Origin: Rhodospirillaceae bacterium
GTDB lineage: Bacteria > Pseudomonadota > Alphaproteobacteria > UBA6615
Direction: 5' to 3'
Assembly: GCA_002713365.1 (NCBI GenBank)
Contig: PASR01000009.1
Location: 17,652 to 70,445 of the forward strand
Length of the DNA stretch: 52,794 bases
Made by a program: the position numbers and the translations under genes. The number at the start of each line of letters is the position of its first letter. Within the stretch, counting starts at the first letter, position 1. Below, piece after piece: positions 1 through 9,485 of the stretch. The notes under the pieces were generated by a model. The model was not told where the DNA came from, did no database searches, and was given only the letters and a program-made list of their open reading frames with translations.

Positions 1-902
1 GTCATAAGATATACCCCACTTATAACCATAGTAAGGGCTACAGCATGAAATATTTTTAATTCTTCACCTAAAATAACTATGGCTAATAAAGCAGTGAACA
101 ACGAGCGGACATAATTGCCCATACTTGCTTTGTTGGCACCAATCATGCGGACAGCACTATTAGTTAACGCTACAGCAATAGTAGTAATGGCAATACCGAC
201 CCAGAGTAACGCACCAACAGAAGCATAACTAAAAGGCATAGCGCGAACGAATATAGTTTCGATAATATAGATCGGTAAAGTTATTATAACGCCAATTACC
301 TGAATAACGAGCATAAACGATAATGTGCTAATCTGCTTAGGTACACTGCGTAATAAAACATTATGAAGCGCAACAAACACAGTAGCTAATAATATGGTTA
401 TATCGCCAACATTTGGCTGAAATACAGTAAGGTTTTCTGGAGCACCCCGTGTTAATATAATCAGAACGCCAATGGCTGCCAATAATAACCCCGTACCCTG
501 TTTCCAATTTACTAAATCTCTAAACAACACCCAAGATAAAAGAACAGTTAACGCCGGCTGTGCAGTAGATACTACGCCACCATTTAGTGCGGTCGTATAA
601 TTGTATCCAACATAGATTAATCCGTTCCCAAGTGGAACAAACAGGAAGGCCATAATTAAAAATAATTTCCAGTGCTCTCGAATTATAGCACGATGATTAA
701 TGACACCCTTAACAGCAAATGGCAGCAACACAACTGAACCAATTGTCATTCTCCAGAAGACCAGACCTATTGGAGGCAAAATACCATTAAAATATCGTGC
801 TATAATATGGTTCGAAGCCAAAATCATAGCCGCCATAATAATCATGATATATGGTAAGGCCCATGCCCGCTCAGGTTTATCTACGAATTCATAGTTTTTC
901 AT
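1..902 (-). CDS. EamA/DMT-family permease, 3' end outside window
   Basis: This reading frame runs uninterrupted from an ATG at 902 to the window edge (300 codons), so the C-terminus is missing. The protein has about ten hydrophobic helices in two EamA repeats, with landmarks such as ILASNHIIARYF, PPIGLVFWRM, GYNYTTALNGG and ANKASMGNYVRS. The family is the drug/metabolite transporter superfamily, usually inner-membrane exporters of amino acids or small metabolites; the substrate cannot be read from sequence. It is a clear paralogue of the permease at 13.5-14.4 kb: the same motifs occur in the same order. No Shine-Dalgarno is visible; a pyrimidine-rich CCTCCC lies about 20 nt upstream instead. 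The next gene is in the same orientation. Confidence 0.9.
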   Translation of the reverse strand, partial: MKNYEFVDKPERAWALPYIMIIMAAMILASNHIIARYFNGILPPIGLVFWRMTIGSVVLLPFAVKGVINHRAIIREHWKLFLIMAFLFVPLGNGLIYVGYNYTTALNGGVVSTAQPALTVLLSWVLFRDLVNWKQGTGLLLAAIGVLIILTRGAPENLTVFQPNVGDITILLATVFVALHNVLLRSVPKQISTLSFMLVIQVIGVIITLPIYIIETIFVRAMPFSYASVGALLWVGIAITTIAVALTNSAVRMIGANKASMGNYVRSLFTALLAIVILGEELKIFHAVALTMVISGVYLM

Positions 903-968
903 TAAAAATTCATATTTTGGGAGGATATTAAAAAACTAGTCTAAAAAGATTTACTAATTAAAAAATAC

Positions 969-1805
969 CTAAATATTTCTGACGTCTTTAAAAGCCTGAA
1001 CTGCTTGAGGTACTGCTTCTTCAATAGGTAGCCTCTCTGCAGAAGAACCTCCAATATAGCCATCCAATCTTGGTACTTCTTTAAGTAAGGCTCTAAAGTC
1101 GCTCGCTGACTCTATTGAACCGCCATGAACAGTAATAAGTTTACCGGGAAATTTACTGTCTAATACATCACAAACTACTGCTGCCCTTTCTACCATATCA
1201 TCTAATGCTAAAACTGTAGAAGAACCAATTAATCCACCTGAGCTATTACCAAAATGTACGACAATATTATCAACCCCCACCCCAGCCAAGGCTATGGCTT
1301 CTTCAGAATTAGTACAAAAGGCTTTAGTATAAATATCCTGGCTTGCTGCATAACTTAAAATATCAATCTCGTGAGAGTAACCTAAACCAGTCTCTTCAAG
1401 ATCTTTGCGATACTGACCATCAATTAAAGCTACAGTGGGACAATTCATAACTCCATCAAATCCGGCTGTAATTAAAGTGTGCACAAATTGTTGCATATCC
1501 TTAGTTGGGTCACAACAAAGTATACCTGCAAAAAGTGGGGTGTTCGGAACAACTCTTCTAAAATAACTCTGTCCTATATCTAGTGTTATAGAATTGGCAT
1601 CTCCTATTGGTAAATAACCAGCCATAGAACTCAAACCTTGCATGCGATAAAAAGCTAAAATATGGGTTGTGACCATATCAGCTCCTCCATTCGCTGCCAT
1701 TTTAGCTGTGATACCTGATCCGCAGAAGGCATCAAATATGACACCATTATCTTTGATGGTGGCCTGTAATTTACTGATAACTTTATCGCGTGCAAACCGT
1801 CCCAT
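969..1805 (-). CDS. Phosphoenolpyruvate hydrolase-like TIM-barrel protein
   Basis: A protein of 278 aa resembling the TIM-barrel family annotated as phosphoenolpyruvate hydrolase-like (Pfam PEP_hydrolase). Visible landmarks are IFDAFCGSGITAKMAANGGADM near the N-terminus, FAGILCCDPTKDM, GFDGVMNCPTVALIDG and a C-terminal phosphate-loop-like DGYIGGSSAERLP. The family is poorly characterised; it is often found fused or next to other TIM-barrel proteins, and the reaction is not established for this branch. I chose ATG at 1805 because GGAG lies 6 nt upstream; a TTG at 1817 would add four residues. It lies between a permease and a FAH-family hydrolase, both on the same strand, so a carboxylic-acid catabolic role is inferred. 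Confidence 0.8.
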   Translation of the reverse strand: MGRFARDKVISKLQATIKDNGVIFDAFCGSGITAKMAANGGADMVTTHILAFYRMQGLSSMAGYLPIGDANSITLDIGQSYFRRVVPNTPLFAGILCCDPTKDMQQFVHTLITAGFDGVMNCPTVALIDGQYRKDLEETGLGYSHEIDILSYAASQDIYTKAFCTNSEEAIALAGVGVDNIVVHFGNSSGGLIGSSTVLALDDMVERAAVVCDVLDSKFPGKLITVHGGSIESASDFRALLKEVPRLDGYIGGSSAERLPIEEAVPQAVQAFKDVRNI

Positions 1806-1925
1806 AAATGGCTCCAAATCAAATAATTTAATGTTAAAGCAACAGCCGAAGTGGTTTAATTATATATTATTGATTAACTAACTTCATTGATTTTACTTAT
1901 CATTATGCTTGCGCTGTAATATACA

Positions 1926-2912
1926 CTAACTATTCTCCCAGTTTCCTACCACATTCTTTAGAATACCGACGCCATGAACTTCTGCTTCCAGTTGATCTCC
2001 TGGTTTAAGCCATCGATCCCCATCAACACCACTTTCTATAGCCGTCCCCGGACCAGTGCCCGAACACAAAATATCACCTGGTGCCAACTCAATATAACGT
2101 GATAAGTAAGCAGCTGACTCAGCAAAACCATATATCATATCTGATGTTGACCAATCTTGTCTAACCTCTCCATTAACCCTCATTATACATCGCAAATTAT
2201 TAACATCGTAATCCTCATCTACGACTACACAAGGACCACAAGCATTACCAGTATCAAAGTTTTTTTCTAATGCCCAATTAAAAGCGCCTCTATGAATTGG
2301 AGGGCCAATGCCAAGCCTTGGATCTCTTATTGATAAGTCATTCCATACTGTAAATCCCCACACACTAAAGTCATTCTCTGTTATCTTTCTACCTCCTCTC
2401 GCTAGAATAACTCCTACTTCAACTTCATAATCAAATTTTTTAACGCCGGCTTCAGGCCTTACCTCAGTCTCTGTTCCAACGACCGTCTCAGGCATTATGG
2501 TAAACCCCCAAGGAGGCAATCCATCTCTTTGTTCTTTATGAAAATGATCCTCAGTATAATCTTCACCCGTAATAGCCTTAAAAGCATTAACAGCATGAGC
2601 CGCCACATTAGCTCCTAAAGCAATAATTCTGTTACGTCGATCAGGCAATGGTGCCACTAATTTGATAGAATCGACAGGGTGTGAAATGTCTTGATTGTCC
2701 AAAGCTGAGTTTAATATATCTCCAAGGGGTTCACGTGCCTCATCCCAATGCGCAATCATATCGTTCCAGCTTCCACCGCAATTACCAGGTAATAAACTCC
2801 TTAAAACCTCTGCCCCAGAAGTACTTAATCTCTCACGCGCTGCGGAGATATCAATAATTTTATTGTTATCAAGAAGTCCTGTTACACCATTATTGTACCT
2901 TACCAGCTTCAT
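1926..2912 (-). CDS. Fumarylacetoacetate hydrolase (FAH) family protein
   Basis: A protein of 328 aa with the FAH fold in the C-terminal two thirds. FDYEVEVGVIL around residue 165 carries the acidic Mg2+ ligands, followed by VWNDLSIRD and, near the C-terminus, PGDILCSGTGPGTA. Family members hydrolyse or decarboxylate beta-diketo or 2-oxo acids (fumarylpyruvate, 2-hydroxyhepta-2,4-diene-1,7-dioate, 5-oxopent-3-ene-1,2,5-tricarboxylate, oxaloacetate), or dehydrate sugar acids. The substrate cannot be assigned here. The ATG is preceded by GGGAG at about 9 nt. A second, only distantly similar FAH protein sits at 37.8-38.8 kb. The neighbouring enolase-superfamily dehydratase on the opposite strand makes sugar-acid or aromatic catabolism plausible. 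Confidence 0.9.
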   Translation of the reverse strand: MKLVRYNNGVTGLLDNNKIIDISAARERLSTSGAEVLRSLLPGNCGGSWNDMIAHWDEAREPLGDILNSALDNQDISHPVDSIKLVAPLPDRRNRIIALGANVAAHAVNAFKAITGEDYTEDHFHKEQRDGLPPWGFTIMPETVVGTETEVRPEAGVKKFDYEVEVGVILARGGRKITENDFSVWGFTVWNDLSIRDPRLGIGPPIHRGAFNWALEKNFDTGNACGPCVVVDEDYDVNNLRCIMRVNGEVRQDWSTSDMIYGFAESAAYLSRYIELAPGDILCSGTGPGTAIESGVDGDRWLKPGDQLEAEVHGVGILKNVVGNWENS

Positions 2913-3204
2913 ACGAATTACTCCCTATTCTAACCTAATTACTCTAAAATTACTTTGGACTTAATACTTAACCCATTATCTTTTTACAAAAGTATATATT
3001 AAATAATAGTTGGTCTTACTATAGATTGTTAATAAACCCATCTTTTTGTTAGTACGATAATTAATAAACCACAAATCAAGCTGTCCTAATATTATTTAAA
3101 ATACACATTACTTATGTCATGCTTGCTAGAGGTTTCATATTATTTCTTGACTAAAATTTTACTGATCAGCACCAAAACTAAATATTTTTGAGACAGGAAC
3201 GCAA

Positions 3205-4287
3205 ATGAGAATAAAAAATATTATTACTTCTACGATGCAAGTCCCAAATAACCCGCCAGTTTCAGAATATTACGCATACAATACATATATTGTAGCGCGC
3301 ATTCAAACTGATGAGGGAATTGTAGGGCTTGGATATACAATGCTAGTTGGAGGTTTTGGCGCTCGGTCAGTTAGAGCTTACATGGAAGAAAGTTTAGTGC
3401 CTTTAATGATTGGAGAAGACCCAAGAGATATTAATCGACTTTGGCAGTTAATGTATGAGAATGATAGAGGTATTCGTAAAAAGGGAATTCCTATGTATGC
3501 CATAAGTGCGATTGATATTGGTTTATGGGATATTTTAGCAAAGGTTATGAATCAACCAGTTTGGCGTCTTCTAGGAGCGCACTCAGATAGTATTCAGGTA
3601 TACGGAAGTGGAGGATTTCTGCCATATAGTATTGATGAAATAATAACTGAAGCTGAGGAGTTTATATCACTGGGCTGCAAACATTATAAGTTTAAGCTTG
3701 GAAGACCCATAATAAAAGAAAATATAATACGTGTGCGGGAAGTTCGCAAAGCACTTGGTGATGACATAGAAATTTTGGTAGATGCTAATCAAAGATGGGA
3801 TGTAGCGACTAACATACATGTTGCTAATCAATTAGAGGACTGCGCACTATACTGGTATGAAGAACCAGTTCTTGCGGATAATATTTTGCAATGTGCAGAA
3901 GTAGCAAAAGCAATATCAACACCCGTAGCTACAGGAGAAAATGAATATACGCGATATGGTTTTAGAGATATAATTGATCATAAAGCTGCTTCATTCTTAA
4001 ACCCTGATATTCATAGATGTGGTGGCTTTAGTGAAATGATAAAAATCTCTCATCTAGCTGCAGCTTATGACATAAAAATAGCCCCTCACCTGGTTCCAGA
4101 ATTATCAATACATACACTAGTATCAACTCCTAATTCAGCCCTTGTAGAATTTCTTGCTGGCAGTCCAGATAGGTTATGGCAAAATCCACCAATTATAGTC
4201 GACGGAATGATGAAACCGCCCAACCGTATAGGACATGGTATGGAGTTCAGTGACGAAGCCATCAAGCGTTACACTCTAGAAACCTGA
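3205..4287 (+). CDS. Mandelate racemase/muconate lactonizing (enolase superfamily) enzyme
   Basis: A protein of 360 aa with the complete enolase-superfamily catalytic set. The KxK pair K162/K164 (YKFKLG) is present. Metal ligands are D193 (LVDANQRWD), E219 or E220 (YWYEEPV) and E245 (ATGEN). D268 (NPDIHRCGG) and H295 (IAPHLVPE) form the Asp-His dyad typical of the mandelate racemase subgroup. Members abstract a proton alpha to a carboxylate, either dehydrating sugar acids or racemising. It stands alone on the plus strand, divergent from the FAH gene (292-nt AT-rich spacer with no gene) and convergent with the CoxL-like gene (22 nt). AGGAA precedes the start. Sugar-acid dehydratase is my best guess. 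Confidence 0.9.
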   Translation: MRIKNIITSTMQVPNNPPVSEYYAYNTYIVARIQTDEGIVGLGYTMLVGGFGARSVRAYMEESLVPLMIGEDPRDINRLWQLMYENDRGIRKKGIPMYAISAIDIGLWDILAKVMNQPVWRLLGAHSDSIQVYGSGGFLPYSIDEIITEAEEFISLGCKHYKFKLGRPIIKENIIRVREVRKALGDDIEILVDANQRWDVATNIHVANQLEDCALYWYEEPVLADNILQCAEVAKAISTPVATGENEYTRYGFRDIIDHKAASFLNPDIHRCGGFSEMIKISHLAAAYDIKIAPHLVPELSIHTLVSTPNSALVEFLAGSPDRLWQNPPIIVDGMMKPPNRIGHGMEFSDEAIKRYTLET

Positions 4288-4309
4288 CGCATGCTCCACA
4301 CTTATATTA

Positions 4310-6637
4310 TTAACTACTAGAAACGTTAATGGCCCGCCATACTTTTTCAGGAGTTACCGGCATATCTATAGAAGTTACTCCAGTAGGCTCTAATGCGTTC
4401 ATGATCGCATTCATTAATGCGGGCATAGCTCCTACTGTACCAGCTTCCCCCGCTCCTTTGGCGCCTAGCGGATTTCGCTTTGTAGGAACTTCATTACTCT
4501 TGACTTCTATGGTACAAAAATTATCTGCTCGGGGCATCGCGTAATCCATAAATGATCCACTAAGTAACTGGCCGTCACTTTTATTATAAGCTACTTTTTC
4601 CATCATAATTTGACCAAGCCCTTGCGCTATACCTCCATGGATTTGTCCTTTTACTATTGTAGGGTTAATCATAATTCCTACATCATCCACAACCCAATAT
4701 CCTAAAACTTTTACCACGCCTGTCTCCGGATCAATTTCTACCTCACAGACATGGCTTCCATTAGGATATGTATCATCTACCGGACTAAAGGTAGCCGTTT
4801 CATAGAGACCTGGCTCGACATCTGGAGGTAATTTTGAAACCAAGAACGATGCCTTCGCCACTTCTCGAATTCCTATTTCTTTATCGGTTCCGGCAACAAA
4901 AAACGTACCACCTTTAAAAACAATATCCTCCACCGCAGCTTCTAGCTGATGAGCAGCAATTTTAGTTGCTTTTGTAATAATTTTCTCAGCAGCAAAATAG
5001 ACTGCAGATCCTCCGATAACAGTAGAACGAGAACCCATAGTTCCCATACCAAAAGCTACTCTGTCAGTATCACCATCAATCACACGCATTTCATTGGGTT
5101 CAAGCCCAAGTCTATCTCCAATTATTTGCTTATATATTGTTTCATGACCCTGCCCCTGACTTTTTGTACCCATTAAAATGGTTGCAGACCCGTCAGTACT
5201 AAAACGTATTTCAGCAAAATCAGGGGCTGGTGAGGCAGCTCTCTCAATAGGGTTGGCTATTCCTATACCACGAAGTTTACCTTGACTTATTGATTGTTTC
5301 TGCCTCTTCGCAAACTCAGAGTAATTAGACATTTGAAGAGCTTCGAACTGATTTTTAGTAAATTCACCACAATCATAGTTTAGACCCAAAACAGTCTGAA
5401 TTGGCATAGAGTCAGAAGATATCATATTCTGAGTTCTTAATTTTATTGGGTCAATATTCATCTCACGAGCTGCTTCATCAAACATTCTTTCAATGATAAA
5501 TGTCGCTTCGGGACGGCCAGCCCCTCTATATGGCGCAGTTGGGTTAGTATTCGAGTGCACCGTTTTTACCGTTACATGAGCAGTGGGAACTTTATATACA
5601 CCTATAAGAGTTCCAACATTTGAGAAAACTGCTAATAAATTTCTTATAGCTGATAAATAAGCACCAATATTGGCAATGGTGTTTACTCGTAAACCAACTA
5701 TATTACCATCACTATCAAACCCTAACTCAGCTTCACTTACATTATCACGTCCATGCTCATCAGCTTGAATAGCTTCGCTTCGCTCGCAGGTCCATTTGAC
5801 TGGACGGTCTATTTTTTTAGCTGCCCATAAAACCAGACGATGTTCAGCATACTGCCAACCTTTAGTTCCAAAGCCTCCGCCAACATCACGGGAAATTACA
5901 CGAATGTTTTGTTCTGGAATAGAAAATATCTTTTCAGCAAGAAGCTGTCTAACACGATGTGGGTATTGTACATCAGCATGCAACGTAAACCGATCTTCTC
6001 GTTGATCATAGACTCCAATCGCTCCCCTGGGTTCCATGTATTGTGCAAAAACTCTAGAAATCACAAAGCGTCTTTTGATTACGTAGCTAGCATTTGCTAA
6101 TGCAGATTCAACAGCATCTGCGTCACCAGACTGATATTGCCCAGATATATTGTCTGGGTAATCATCCCAAACTAAGGCTGAATCAGTTTTAATAGTTTGT
6201 TCAGTATCTGTAACTGAAGGAATTGACTCATACTCTACATCTACAAGTTCTGAACCATCACGTGCCTGATTTAGTGTTTCTGCTATGATTAAAGCTACAG
6301 GATCCCCGACGTAGCGCACACGACCCAATGCCAATGGTGGCTGAGGACGATATTTCATAGGAGTACCATCTGGCCTTTTCCATTTAGCAGGCATCCCTGG
6401 CACCCCTAGTTTATCAGCTAAAATATCTTCGCCTGTATAAACAGCGATCACACCTTCTAATGATAATGCCTTTTGTATATTAATGGACTTAATTTCGGCA
6501 TGAGCATGTGGAGATCTAAGAATTATTGCATAAGTTTGATTGGGAAGATTTATATCACTTACAAATAATCCCTGACCACGAAGTAGCCTTGGATCTTCCT
6601 GTCTTAAAACCCCCTGACCAATACCAAACTTTACCAT
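4310..6637 (-). CDS. CoxL-like (form II) molybdopterin-binding large subunit of xanthine dehydrogenase family
   Basis: A protein of 775 aa, full length for the molybdenum hydroxylase large subunit. An N-terminal hammerhead domain (about residues 18-130) is followed by the molybdopterin-binding part. GGGFGTKG is at 253-260, the form II CoxL-type loop PYRGAGR at 369-375 (not the VAYXCSFR of true CO dehydrogenase), and the catalytic glutamate E731 in GAGEAGT. Such enzymes hydroxylate aromatic heterocycles, purines or aldehydes and need a 2Fe-2S subunit and an FAD subunit. Neither partner is adjacent or anywhere in this window, so the complex must be completed from elsewhere. The start ATG is preceded by GAGAG. 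Substrate unknown. Confidence 0.92.
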   Translation of the reverse strand: MVKFGIGQGVLRQEDPRLLRGQGLFVSDINLPNQTYAIILRSPHAHAEIKSINIQKALSLEGVIAVYTGEDILADKLGVPGMPAKWKRPDGTPMKYRPQPPLALGRVRYVGDPVALIIAETLNQARDGSELVDVEYESIPSVTDTEQTIKTDSALVWDDYPDNISGQYQSGDADAVESALANASYVIKRRFVISRVFAQYMEPRGAIGVYDQREDRFTLHADVQYPHRVRQLLAEKIFSIPEQNIRVISRDVGGGFGTKGWQYAEHRLVLWAAKKIDRPVKWTCERSEAIQADEHGRDNVSEAELGFDSDGNIVGLRVNTIANIGAYLSAIRNLLAVFSNVGTLIGVYKVPTAHVTVKTVHSNTNPTAPYRGAGRPEATFIIERMFDEAAREMNIDPIKLRTQNMISSDSMPIQTVLGLNYDCGEFTKNQFEALQMSNYSEFAKRQKQSISQGKLRGIGIANPIERAASPAPDFAEIRFSTDGSATILMGTKSQGQGHETIYKQIIGDRLGLEPNEMRVIDGDTDRVAFGMGTMGSRSTVIGGSAVYFAAEKIITKATKIAAHQLEAAVEDIVFKGGTFFVAGTDKEIGIREVAKASFLVSKLPPDVEPGLYETATFSPVDDTYPNGSHVCEVEIDPETGVVKVLGYWVVDDVGIMINPTIVKGQIHGGIAQGLGQIMMEKVAYNKSDGQLLSGSFMDYAMPRADNFCTIEVKSNEVPTKRNPLGAKGAGEAGTVGAMPALMNAIMNALEPTGVTSIDMPVTPEKVWRAINVSSS

Positions 6638-6822
6638 TTCATTTCTCTCTTTAAATTGCTAATTAAAATCTATATGGTCAGAAATATCGTATTAAAAAAT
6701 CCTAATATAATATGTATTTAATAACATTTTGCAAATTTATCTCATGACTTATAAGCTTAAATTACGTCAAATAAAATATAAACATTATAAGTCTATTATC
6801 CTATCTTACTATGGAGAATTAA

Positions 6823-7833
6823 ATGATTAATGCCGCTATAGTCGGTCTAGGTTGGTGGGGGAAAGTACTCGTTCAGTCTGTTCAAAATAAATCAGATAAA
6901 ATTAAATTTACAGCTGGAGCAGTTAGAACAACCTCCAAAGTATTTGACTTTGCAAAAGAACAAAACTTAAGTCTATATGACTCATTAGATCCAATATTAT
7001 CAGACAACTCCATAGATGCAGTAGTTTTTGCAACCCCGCATTCAAAACATGTAGAACAAATTATAGCGACCGCTAACGCTGGCAAACATGTTTTTATGGA
7101 AAAGCCACTGACTTTAACTAAGTCAGGAGCTGAAACAGCTGTGAAAGCTACAGAAAAAGCTGGGGTGGTTTTGGCCGTGGGGTTTAATAGACGCTATAGC
7201 CCTGCCATTGATGCCTTAAGGGAACAAATTAATAATAATGTACTGGGTACCATGCTACATTGGGAGGGAACTATGTGTGCTCCCATAGGCATGGCTCTTG
7301 CAGCTGATGCATGGAGAGCAGATAAAAGTGAAACACCTGCAGGAGGCCTCACTCCAATGGCGATTCATATTATAGATCTGATGATTGATCTTTTTGGTAA
7401 GGTTGAAGAAGTGCATTGCCAAAGTTTCCGAAGAGCTGTTCCAAATGATACAGATGATACAACATCTATTCTTTTTCGCATGTCAAATGGAATGTCTGGA
7501 TATGTAGGAACTTTATTAGCTACTCATCCATCTTTTCGCATGCATATCTGGGGAACAGATGGGTCAACAGAAATACGAAATCCAGATATGAGCAAATTTC
7601 TCTATACACCAAACAACACAGGTCAAATAACTGGTGCAGCAGGTGTAATAAACACAGAAGAAAAAGATTTATCAGGATTTGATACTGTGGCGGCAGAATT
7701 GGAGGGTTTTGCTGCGGCAATAAATGGTATCACTCCGTATCCTGTGACATCTGATCAAGCGATTCATGGTTGCTCAGTAATAGAAGCCATAGTTGAATCA
7801 GCTGAAAAAGGTATTCCAGTGCAGGTAAAATAA
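6823..7833 (+). CDS. Gfo/Idh/MocA family NAD(P)-dependent oxidoreductase
   Basis: A protein of 336 aa. A Rossmann nucleotide-binding motif GLGWWG is at residues 8-13, and the family signature EKPLT has the catalytic lysine K94. The C-terminal half is the alpha/beta Gfo/Idh/MocA substrate domain, with GGLTPMAIHIIDLMIDLFG containing the expected DxxxH-like region. The family oxidises sugars, inositols, dihydrodiols or related polyols. The start has GGAG 6 nt upstream. It is transcribed divergently from the CoxL-like gene across a 185-nt AT-rich spacer. The exact substrate is unknown. Confidence 0.9.
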   Translation: MINAAIVGLGWWGKVLVQSVQNKSDKIKFTAGAVRTTSKVFDFAKEQNLSLYDSLDPILSDNSIDAVVFATPHSKHVEQIIATANAGKHVFMEKPLTLTKSGAETAVKATEKAGVVLAVGFNRRYSPAIDALREQINNNVLGTMLHWEGTMCAPIGMALAADAWRADKSETPAGGLTPMAIHIIDLMIDLFGKVEEVHCQSFRRAVPNDTDDTTSILFRMSNGMSGYVGTLLATHPSFRMHIWGTDGSTEIRNPDMSKFLYTPNNTGQITGAAGVINTEEKDLSGFDTVAAELEGFAAAINGITPYPVTSDQAIHGCSVIEAIVESAEKGIPVQVK

Positions 7834-7922
7834 ACACAAAGTTTAAAGGGCATCAAAGGCAATACGTCTTAAACTAGCCTCTTAAAGCTTAGGAGAATAT
7901 ACCTTACTCAAACCAGCACATA

Positions 7923-8846
7923 TTATTTTATCTCAAAAACAAGCTTACCTCGTAGATGTCTGCCTTCACTAACCTTATGGGCCCTAGTGGCTTGTGAAAG
8001 TGAGTAAGTAGTTATTTCGGGCAATCGTATTACGTTAGATTCAAATAGACTTACTATACGTTCCATATAACGTCGTTCCCTATTAACTAATGGACGCAGT
8101 GAGTGTATATCATCTCTTGGGGATGCAGGGGCTTTAGCCCCAGAGGCAATAAAAGCAGCACGTCCACCAGATTTAAGAACGCTGAAGGAGCGTAAAGCTA
8201 CATCGCCACCTACAGTCTCAAACACAGCATCACAATCAGAGACAACTTCCGAAAAATCGTATTTATTATAGTCAATAACCTGGTCTGCTCCCAGATCTAG
8301 TAGATAATTCATGTTATTAAAACTTGAAGTTGTAATTACCGATGCTCCTATATATTTTGCTAATTGAATTGCAAAGCTAGCTACACCTCCAGCCCCTCCT
8401 TGAATAAGAATTTTTTCTCCAGCTTGGAGTTTTAATGTTTCTTCAATTGAGATTATCGCTGTAAGTCCTATTAGTGAAAGAGTTGCTGCAGCATTATGCG
8501 ATATGCTCTCTGGCTTTAACGCAATAATTGAGGCTTTTATAGCAATCTTCTCTGCATAGGTTCCCTCTTGTCCAACATCACATACTCCAAAAACTTCATC
8601 ACCCTTTTTGAAGTCTTCAACACCTTGACCAACCTGGCTGACTACGCCCGAAAAATCTCTTCCCAATATATAAGGAAATTTATTTAAAGTGCTATAATGT
8701 CCAGCACGTACTTTCCAATCGGCCCCATTAATACTAGCGGAATGAATGTTAACAACAACCTCACCTTCTCCAGCTATAGGATCAGGTAAATCACCATATT
8801 TGAGAACCTCAGGACCACCCTGTTCATCGAGATATGACGCTTTCAT
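7923..8846 (-). CDS. Zinc-independent MDR (quinone oxidoreductase-like) NADP oxidoreductase
   Basis: A 307-aa medium-chain dehydrogenase/reductase. The N-terminal GroES-like domain carries GRDFSGVVSQVG, followed by the Rossmann motif IQGGAGGVASFAIQLAKYIGA. The cysteine/histidine ligands of zinc alcohol dehydrogenases are not evident, matching the NADP-dependent quinone reductase/enoyl reductase subgroup. I start at ATG 8846 because AAAGG lies 10 nt upstream; a TTG at 8864 would add six residues but would swallow that ribosome site. It is the first gene downstream of the cupin on the same strand (about 90 nt apart). It probably reduces an unsaturated carbonyl, but no substrate can be named. 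Confidence 0.88.
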   Translation of the reverse strand: MKASYLDEQGGPEVLKYGDLPDPIAGEGEVVVNIHSASINGADWKVRAGHYSTLNKFPYILGRDFSGVVSQVGQGVEDFKKGDEVFGVCDVGQEGTYAEKIAIKASIIALKPESISHNAAATLSLIGLTAIISIEETLKLQAGEKILIQGGAGGVASFAIQLAKYIGASVITTSSFNNMNYLLDLGADQVIDYNKYDFSEVVSDCDAVFETVGGDVALRSFSVLKSGGRAAFIASGAKAPASPRDDIHSLRPLVNRERRYMERIVSLFESNVIRLPEITTYSLSQATRAHKVSEGRHLRGKLVFEIK

Positions 8847-8939
8847 AAGATGCAGACCTTTCAAGTTTTTACAGAAAGAAATATAACAAACATAGTTGTT
8901 TCTTATCTATGTTTATATAATGTTTTTTTAATAAACTCA

Positions 8940-9485
8940 CTATCCAGTTAAATCTTCTGCATCAATTAATACAAATGCTATACGGCAAGCCTTATCTGTA
9001 CGGTTTGACCAAGCATGGTTAGTACCTCTTTGAATTAATACATCGCCAGGTCCCATAGGGGTTTCTCCAACATCCATCATGGCAACTACTTCTCCTTCTA
9101 AAATAATTGCATAATCGACTGTTTTAGTTTTATGAAACCCTGGATGGCGCGACCCAGATCCTGCTGCGTAAGCTTCATCTCCGGACACAGCAGTGTTATC
9201 AGGAGCCTGATCTAGATTTTCACCAAATCTAAGTGTATCAGGCGGAATATCAACAATTCGGAATACATTACCTTTAGAAGGAGGCTGCAATCGAATTTCA
9301 CGATCAGCAGAATCTTCATTTCCCTCATTACTGGCAGGAGCGTTATCTACAGCCCACAACTCAGTCCAAGAAAACCCTTCAACGCCACCCGTATTGGTAA
9401 TATTTGGAGCATCACCATCTTCTTGTATATATGATTTTCCATTTTCGTTATGCGCAGCTATGATTCTTCTGACCGGTTTAAGCAT
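8940..9485 (-). CDS. Cupin-domain protein (paralogue A)
   Basis: A 181-aa protein with a single C-terminal cupin barrel. HPGFHKTKTVDYAIILEGE carries the first metal-binding histidines, and GDVLIQRGTNHAWSNR carries the second histidine motif. The N-terminal 60 residues (VRRIIAAHNENGKS, then an acidic stretch) form a family-specific extension. A paralogue with the same two motifs lies at 14.6-15.1 kb. Relatives are small metal-binding cupins found near degradative genes; whether this one is an enzyme or a sensor is unknown. AAGGAA precedes the start. It is divergent from the isopropylmalate dehydrogenase-like gene across 278 nt. Confidence 0.87.
   Translation of the reverse strand: MLKPVRRIIAAHNENGKSYIQEDGDAPNITNTGGVEGFSWTELWAVDNAPASNEGNEDSADREIRLQPPSKGNVFRIVDIPPDTLRFGENLDQAPDNTAVSGDEAYAAGSGSRHPGFHKTKTVDYAIILEGEVVAMMDVGETPMGPGDVLIQRGTNHAWSNRTDKACRIAFVLIDAEDLTG

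Noticed and set aside
3029-3070. Direct repeat TTAATAAACC at 3029-3038 and 3061-3070
   Set aside because: Two copies of a 10-nt AT-rich word in an AT-rich spacer are expected by chance, and no further copy or array is visible.
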